Positions 29,409 through 33,906 of a stretch of 33,906 nt of DNA are shown one piece after another. The DNA comes from an uncultured bacterium (GTDB taxonomy: Bacteria > Patescibacteriota > Gracilibacteria > Absconditabacterales > Absconditicoccaceae): the NCBI GenBank assembly GCA_903953935.1, contig CAJBLF010000006.1, positions 1 through 33,906 of the forward strand. Direction: 5' to 3'. Below the pieces are notes generated by a model. It was given only the letters and a program-made list of their open reading frames with translations, searched no databases and was not told where the DNA came from. A program made the position numbers and the translations under genes. Within the stretch, counting starts at the first letter, position 1; the number at the start of each line of letters is the position of its first letter.

Positions 29409-29996
29409 TTACAACACACACGCTCCTATAAAAAACAGGACAAAATACACAATGAGCAACCAGAATTGCATGCTAACATTGGCATGTTTAATTTCATAAC
29501 GAACGGTGTCAGCGGTAGATTTGACTTCAATTTCTCCCTCCGCAGTTTCTTCTTCAATAGGCACTACTTTATGAATACCATTTTTGCGCCATAACCAAAG
29601 AAATAGGATGGTAATTACAATGAGATAAAGGAATGTAAGGAGATATTGAAGAATTTCTCCACCGGTATAATGGTAGAACACTCCCCAAACAACCCAAAAC
29701 CCAACAGGGGTATTGTAGAATTTATTAGAATTTCCACTTATCGAAGACAAACTACTATCAAGTAGCTTTCCAAGATAAGAAACAACTCTAACAAAAATAC
29801 TACTGTTCTCTTGCTTTGGAGTGGCATAATAAACCATTCCTTTTTGCTTAAAGTAATCTAACGTTACAGAATCAAGCGACGATTCTTTGATGGCAATCCA
29901 TTCTGTTGCGGCTGTTGAATCACTAACCGATGCTTTAGCATAGGGACTCACAACACTCAAAAGAACGAACACGAACATAAAAATTTTTGTTTTCAT
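29409..29996 (-). CDS. Secreted/membrane protein, paralogue of 28707, 195 aa, UGA-free
   Basis: Signal peptide MKTKIFMFVFVLLSVVSPYA with likely cleavage at AKA/SV, about 90 extracytoplasmic residues, membrane segment LQYLLTFLYLIVITILFLWL, an acidic loop (VPIEEETAEGEIEVKSTADT), and a C-terminal membrane segment FWLLIVYFVLFFIGACVL. This is the same order and spacing as the 28707 product. It is first in the minus-strand operon, 66 nt after the TATAGT box. There is no UGA among ten glycines. The two proteins could form a hetero-oligomer with both tails embedded in the membrane. Function is unknown. Confidence 0.8.
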   Translation of the reverse strand: MKTKIFMFVFVLLSVVSPYAKASVSDSTAATEWIAIKESSLDSVTLDYFKQKGMVYYATPKQENSSIFVRVVSYLGKLLDSSLSSISGNSNKFYNTPVGFWVVWGVFYHYTGGEILQYLLTFLYLIVITILFLWLWRKNGIHKVVPIEEETAEGEIEVKSTADTVRYEIKHANVSMQFWLLIVYFVLFFIGACVL

Positions 29997-30061
29997 AAAA
30001 AATTTGTTTTGTTTAGTTGATTAATAATTACTGTTAATTAAGACTTCAGTATGTTAAAGAT

Positions 30062-30089
30062 ACTATAAATAAATATAAGATAAAGTCAA
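30062..30089 (-). promoter_or_regulatory. Promoter of the 29996-28707 operon
   Basis: On the minus strand TTGACT (30089-30084), 16-nt spacer, TATAGT (30067-30062). It lies inside the repeat-bounded segment. Confidence 0.65.
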
Positions 30090-30258
30090 GTAATTTGTAG
30101 AACGAAAAACAACTATTTATTTTATATATTGGCCAATTGAGATAGTCATATATCCAACAAAAAAACAATACAATAAATAAGCATATCAAATTTTTTAAAA
30201 TTCTACATACACCGCAAGGTTTTTGTATAAAATAAATATAGCTACCACTAATTATATG

Positions 30259-30288
30259 TTTTCAATTGAAAAATTATCATAGATAGCT
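30259..30288 (+). repeat. 30-bp direct repeat, right copy
   Basis: Identical to 28558-28587. It sits in the dnaX upstream region, 61 bp before the dnaX start. The rest of the 29997-30349 gap holds the promoter above and A/T-rich sequence. Confidence 0.9.
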
Positions 30289-30311
30289 ACACTGCTACAT
30301 ACCAACAAATA

Positions 30312-30347
30312 TTGTTAGTCATTAGTTTTTAGTTGTTAGTTTAATTA
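30312..30347. repeat. Low-complexity TTAGT repeat before dnaX
   Basis: Words gttagt, cattagt, ttttagt, tgttagt, ttaattagt run into the dnaX ATG at 30350. Confidence 0.7.
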
Positions 30348-30349
30348 GT

Positions 30350-31360
30350 ATGTCCCTAGCAAATAAATATCGTCCGCAAACCTTTGATACCATCATCGGA
30401 CAAGATCATATCACAGAAATACTCAAAGCACAAATGAGCACGCACAAGCAGATTCATCACAATTACCTATTGTTTGGACCAAGAGGAACAGGAAAAACGA
30501 CTGCAGCCAGGATATTGGCAAAAGCTATCAATTGTCTGGATCCACATGAGGGAAATCCATGCAACAAATGTTTCAACTGTACAACTATCAACGAAGGAAA
30601 GACGCTTGATTATGTGGAAATAGACGCTGCATCACATACTGGAGTAGATAATATTAGAGAAGAAATCTTAGATAAAGCAGCATATCCACCAGCAAACCTA
30701 AAGAAAAAAATCTATGTGATAGATGAAGTCCACATGCTAAGTAAATGAGCATTTAATGCACTCTTGAAAACCATCGAAGAACCTAGAGACAATGTATGTT
30801 TTATCCTAGCTACGACGGATATACAGAAAGTACCAGAAACTATTATCTCCCGTTGTCAGGTATTTAATTTCAAAAAGATAGACAAGAAAGAGATAGGAAA
30901 ACGACTCAAAATGATTTGTGAAAAGGAAGAACTTACTGCCACAGATGGAGCGATAGAATTGATTGCTAAGATATCGGAATGATGTGCTCGTGATGCGGTA
31001 AAATATATGGATCAGGTGAGTGTTTTAGGCAATATAGATGAGGAACATATTACGAAGTTTCTTGGTGTTGCATCAGAAGTCTTAATAAAAGATTTTCTCA
31101 CACTCATACAGACAGGGGACGCAAAAGCTCTATTCGAGAAAATAGATGACATCCACAATCAGGGCATAGATCTACATAATTTTGCAAAACAAACACTTAT
31201 GTATATCGACCAGATTTTCTTAGAAGATATAGAATTTTTTACCAAAATATCTGAAACATTTACAGACATCATCGGAAACATCAGATATTATCCATACCCT
31301 ACGATTATCTACAAGGTCGCGATACACAAACACTTGAAATGAGATACAATAAAAAATTAA
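30350..31360 (+). CDS. dnaX: DNA polymerase III gamma/tau subunit, short form, 336 aa
   Basis: The clamp-loader ATPase subunit. ANKYRPQTFDTIIGQDHI at the start, Walker A GPRGTGKT (43-50), a Cys4 zinc knuckle (C62, C71, C74, C77), Walker B with IYVIDEVHML, NALLKTIEEP and the SRC motif in ISRCQVFNF are all present. UGA encodes Gly in LSKGAFNALL, ISEGCARDAV and LKGDTIKN. The protein ends at about the end of domain III, so it lacks the tau-specific C-terminus. A separate 99-aa gene 158 bp downstream looks like that missing C-terminal domain, with a terminator-like hairpin and a long palindrome between them. Confidence 0.95.
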
Positions 31361-31392
31361 ATTCGCGAAAAGCGGAAAAGATTTAATTTTTT
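31351..31392 (+). terminator. AT-rich hairpin overlapping the dnaX stop
   Basis: aaaaaattaaat (31351-31362) pairs perfectly with atttaatttttt (31381-31392) over 12 bp and encloses tcgcgaaaagcgga, a second small hairpin. It contains the TAA of dnaX. Confidence 0.7.
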
Positions 31393-31406
31393 ATGATATC
31401 GAATTC

Positions 31407-31478
31407 ATACCGGCGATTTTTGATAAATAAATTACGAGTGCCAACGAAGTAATTTATAAGTTCAAAAACAGTCGGTAT
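31407..31478. repeat. 72-bp imperfect palindrome between dnaX and the DnaX-C-like gene
   Basis: Nested arms: ataccg with cggtat, tttttga with tcaaaaa, ataaattac with gtaatttat, with small symmetric internal loops and a 13-nt apical loop gagtgccaacgaa. Compensated pairing over three blocks points to a conserved RNA hairpin or a REP/MITE-like element. Confidence 0.75.
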
Positions 31479-31518
31479 AGGAAGAGTGGTAACAATTTAT
31501 CTATTATACAAAAAAATA

Positions 31519-31818
31519 ATGGAAGAAATAACGTGAAATGAACAAACTTTTGAAAATATTCTTACTCAACTTATAGAAAAGATCGATAAACCATCTATCA
31601 AAAATAGCCTCAAAGACACGCTAATTATAAACAGGATAACAAGCGATACCGTAGAAATGATCACCATAAGCAAGGTTGCTCAACTCATTTTCAGTAACAA
31701 AGAACATATGAGATATATCGAAGAGAAGATGAATGAAGTCATGCAAAAACCAGTAGCATTATATATAACCTTTGAAAACAAAGATAAATATTTCGCAAGA
31801 AAATTAGAGAACCTATAA
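31519..31818 (+). CDS. DnaX C-terminal-domain-like protein, 99 aa
   Basis: MEEITGNEQTFENILTQLIE (the Gly is UGA), then DTLIINRITSDTVEMITISK, AQLIFSNKEHMRYIEEKMNE and VALYITFENK. The pattern of helix, two strands with x-G/S-D-T-V/L-x-I, F-x-N-K-E, helix and final strand resembles the domain that follows the clamp-loader core in DnaX proteins (WxxLLxxL... HxxxLExPEN...). Position directly after a truncated dnaX supports this. I infer a split dnaX, or a free-standing subunit carrying this domain. It ends in TAA, 24 nt before the next start. Confidence 0.65.
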
Positions 31819-31842
31819 TTTCACTTTTTTAGCATATAAGAT

Positions 31843-32505
31843 ATGCAACTCCAAATCGACCAGCTCTATACACATCGAGAAAAACTCCAAAAAAAACATG
31901 GAGAAAAGACACTTTTTGCTATTCATGGAGCAGGATGTATTCAAAAGCCAGATATCTGTTTCATCTTCATGAATCCAACAGGAAAGAACATTTCAGCAGT
32001 AAAAGGATGGAAATGAATCCGTGCTCCTCGACTTGGAACAAAAAATGTTCGAAAGATTTTTTTTGCAACACATATCATTTCAAAAACAACATACGACCAG
32101 ATTCAAAATATGAAAGCAAATGAACGAACAGAAAATTTTGCAGAACAGCTATACAAAGAAATTGCAGACAAGAAAATATATATCACAAACCTAGCCAAGT
32201 GTACTCAGGCGGACGCAAGACCCTTAAAAGACAAAGTATTCAAAGACTACCTGACATATACTATGGAAGAAATTGCCTTGCTCCAACCGAAACATATTAT
32301 TTCATTGGGTAACCAAGTAAGTTCGATACTTCTACATAAGCCCATAAGGGTTTCGGAATATAAAAATAACGACCATGAAACACTCACTATCGACAATACA
32401 ACATATAAAGTTTATCCAACATTCTATCCAGTTGGACAGGGAATGAGAAATATGCCCTTAGCAATAGAAAGAATACAAAAAATAAAAAAACCCACATCAC
32501 TGTAG
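31843..32505 (+). CDS. Uracil-DNA glycosylase superfamily protein, 220 aa
   Basis: Base-excision repair enzyme that removes uracil or related bases. ICFIFMNPTGKNISAVKGWK followed by GIRAPRLGTKNV (its first Gly is UGA) corresponds to the uracil-binding first motif region. YITNLAKCTQADARPLKD and LQPKHIISLGNQVSSILL match the central strand and helix of family 4/5 enzymes, and YPTFYPVGQGMRNMP supplies the last motif, with Tyr-Pro in place of the usual H-P-S. The iron-sulphur cysteines of family 4 are not all present (C46 and C115 are), so the sub-family is open. It ends in TAG. Confidence 0.78.
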
Positions 32506-32530
32506 ATTTTTTTGTATATAACAGAATAAT

Positions 32531-33412
32531 TTATCTCGCACAACACTTCACTATAATAATATTGAAATGGAAGGTCTTCACCTCCTCGAACAAAAAATGG
32601 ACGCCATAAAGTCTGCGAAGAATATCGATTTGCCGGGTCATCATTTCAAGAAACATGATAAATGAATCAGCATGAATATTATATCCTCAAATAAGGTTGA
32701 GAACCTGATCAAGCATTTTCTTATAATAATCGAGTCCATCCTCCCCTCAGATAAATGCAGCTCTTGGTTCCCATTTTTTGACATTATCAGAAACGTTTTC
32801 ATCAAAAGTTTTTTCGGGGATATAGGGAAGATTAGCGACCAATATAATATTTCCTTGAGGAAGATTATATGTTCCATCAAAGAGAAAAGTAAGCAGATCA
32901 GAGCGAAGAAATAAAACTTCCGCATCTTCTTTTTTGACAAGGTTATGATAGTTTTTTTGAGCAACTTCAAGAGCATCCTGAAAATGATCAGTGAAAATAG
33001 CATCGGAAAACACACCAGGATTCTGAAGCAATACTGAGATTCAAAGCACTCAGCATCAGGTACCGATATCAAGCAAGAGATTATTACTAGCTTGATCACC
33101 CTGCTCACGTATATACTCGGTTACTGCAGTAATCATATATTCTGTCTCAGGTCTTGGAATCAAGGTAGAACTATTAACGTAAAATTTCGTACCAAAAAAC
33201 TCGACATGTTCCATGATATATTCCAAAGGCTTTTGTTCATCCACATACGACTTGTAAGCAGTAAGTATTTTTTGTATAGTTTCTTCAGGAAGCTCTTTAT
33301 CCATTTGAGTCCACAATGATTCTCTAGAACACCCCAAAAAAGCACAGAGAAACTTCTGAAGAACAAATTTATCCGAAAGATCACCGCGTCACATGATTTC
33401 TCATACTTTCAT
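32531..33412 (-). CDS. prmC: Release factor glutamine methyltransferase PrmC (HemK), 293 aa
   Basis: PrmC methylates the Gln of the GGQ loop in release factors and raises termination efficiency. Visible: the N-terminal helical domain, PLEYIMEHVEFFGTKFYVNS, STLIPRPETEYMI, the SAM motif LLLDIGTGCGVLGISVLLQN (three UGA-Gly codons) and the active-site loop VANLPYIPEKTF (N-x-P-Y), then EPRAAFIGGEDGLDYYKKML. Start ATG at 33412 reads MKVGEIMGRGDLSDK across two UGA codons. An organism that reads UGA as Gly should lack RF2, so RF1 is the likely sole substrate. It is convergent with the glycosylase gene, 25 bp apart. Confidence 0.94.
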
Positions 33413-33493
33413 ACGTAAATAATCAAAAAATAAATATACTAAAGAATAGGTAAATAGAATAAATTAGACAAAGTTTTATATTCCAAACACACT

Positions 33494-33781
33494 ATGAATA
33501 GCAAGTTTTCAAAGACAAAGACAGAACACCATATTCTACCAGAATTTCATAAGCTGCTTTTAGAGATTGAAAAACAACCGCTGATTTCTAGAATGATACC
33601 AGGAAGAATCTCCAGACAACAGAAATGATCATCAGAGCTCCGTTTCAAGATATCTTATGCTACAACAAGCTGAATCAAATGTATCATGAGCAAAGGCGCA
33701 ACAGCACAAGAACTCTTTATTGTCTGTAATGATCAAGACACAGAAACCATAAAGGAATATCTAAAAACTTTAATCGTTTAG
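33494..33781 (+). CDS. DUF2103-family protein, 95 aa
   Basis: EHHILPEFHKLLLEIEKQPL, SRMIPGRISRQQKG (UGA Gly), FKISYATTSGIKCIMSKGAT and AQELFIVCNDQD match the DUF2103 pattern, with P-G-R-I-x-R, a central strand with a Y-T-G-x-K-C core and an A-x-E-x-F-x-V end; the family has been described as metal-binding. The last codons and the TAG stop (33779-33781) come from the CGTTTAGTCGTTTTATCG repeat, so the repeat has replaced the original end of the gene. The function is not known. Confidence 0.82.
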
Positions 33782-33807
33782 TCGTTTTATCGTTTTATCG
33801 TTTAGTC
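33773..33807. repeat. Low-complexity CGTTTAGT/CGTTTTAT repeat at the end of the DUF2103 gene
   Basis: atcgtttagtcgttttatcg followed by ttttatcgtttagtc. The first TTTAG supplies the stop codon of the gene at 33494. The remaining bases to 33906 are AT-rich, with no gene I can support. Confidence 0.8.
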
Positions 33808-33906
33808 CTGAATTTAATCTGGCCAATCATCACAAGTATCTTGTTAATATATGTACGAATTCGGATCATAAATACAATTTTTTCACAAAAGAAAATTAAA
33901 ATCTGA

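Larger units (their letters stand above)
28558..30288. mobile_element. Putative integrated two-gene element bounded by 30-bp direct repeats
   Basis: Perfect 30-bp direct repeats at 28558-28587 and 30259-30288, 1,701 bp apart, enclose a minus-strand unit: promoter (30089-30062), two signal-peptide membrane-protein genes and a terminator. There is no transposase or integrase inside. The genes are UGA-free, unlike DUF1461 and dnaX on either side. The whole looks like a passively mobilised cassette or the product of recombination between repeats. Confidence 0.6.

Overview
The window is a piece of an AT-rich bacterial chromosome that reads UGA as glycine (translation table 25). That code is known from the candidate phyla Gracilibacteria and Absconditabacteria (SR1), and the gene content fits one of them. 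The proof is in conserved genes: the tgt gene (14264-15445, minus) has UGA-UGA exactly where the family needs Gly-Gly in DSGGFQVF and again in VQGG. RNase HI, FtsW, DnaX, YidC, RRF, PrmC, a DEAD-box helicase and a DnaQ-type exonuclease also read as one intact frame each only if UGA is Gly. Coordinates below therefore join pieces that the standard code splits; nearly all genes end in TAA or TAG.

Layout. 1-4700: a 71-aa protein and a 1,417-aa acidic protein of unknown function. 4700-5330: a UGA-free gene for a small secreted protein. 5400-11330: RNase HI, an exonuclease fused to a degenerate DinG-like region, a membrane-anchored HEMGH protease, FtsW and a hypothetical gene directly abutting it. 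11369-11600: tRNA-Arg(UCG) with a partial tandem copy. 11680-12761: a second UGA-free gene. 12950-15450: DUF378 protein, two small hypotheticals, acyl carrier protein, and tgt on the other strand. 15548-17400: a hypothetical gene, then a UGA-free block with a lipoprotein. 17475-21415: a 1,014-aa protein and a kinase-like protein, probably one operon. 21499-22749: CPBP-family membrane protease, also UGA-free. 22838-24953 (minus): RRF, YidC, methyltransferase. 25100-27345: a structured RNA and a DEAD-box helicase with DbpA domain. 27421-28507: two membrane proteins, convergent. 28558-30288: a two-gene insert between perfect 30-bp direct repeats. 30350-33781: short DnaX, a separate DnaX-C-like protein, uracil-DNA glycosylase-like protein, PrmC (minus) and a DUF2103 protein.

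Two layers are visible. The core genes are rich in UGA-Gly and often preceded by degenerate short-word repeats (CGTTTAGT, ATTCATT, TTAGTTGT types). A second set of isolated genes (4775, 11688, 16567, 21499, 28707, 29409) holds about 77 glycines by my count with no UGA, and several have TTGACW promoters, strong terminators and Bacteroidota-like signal peptides. I infer that this set was acquired from standard-code bacteria. The clearest case is the pair at 28707-29996, bounded by the 30-bp repeats. I recognised no complete defence system, CRISPR array or transposase.
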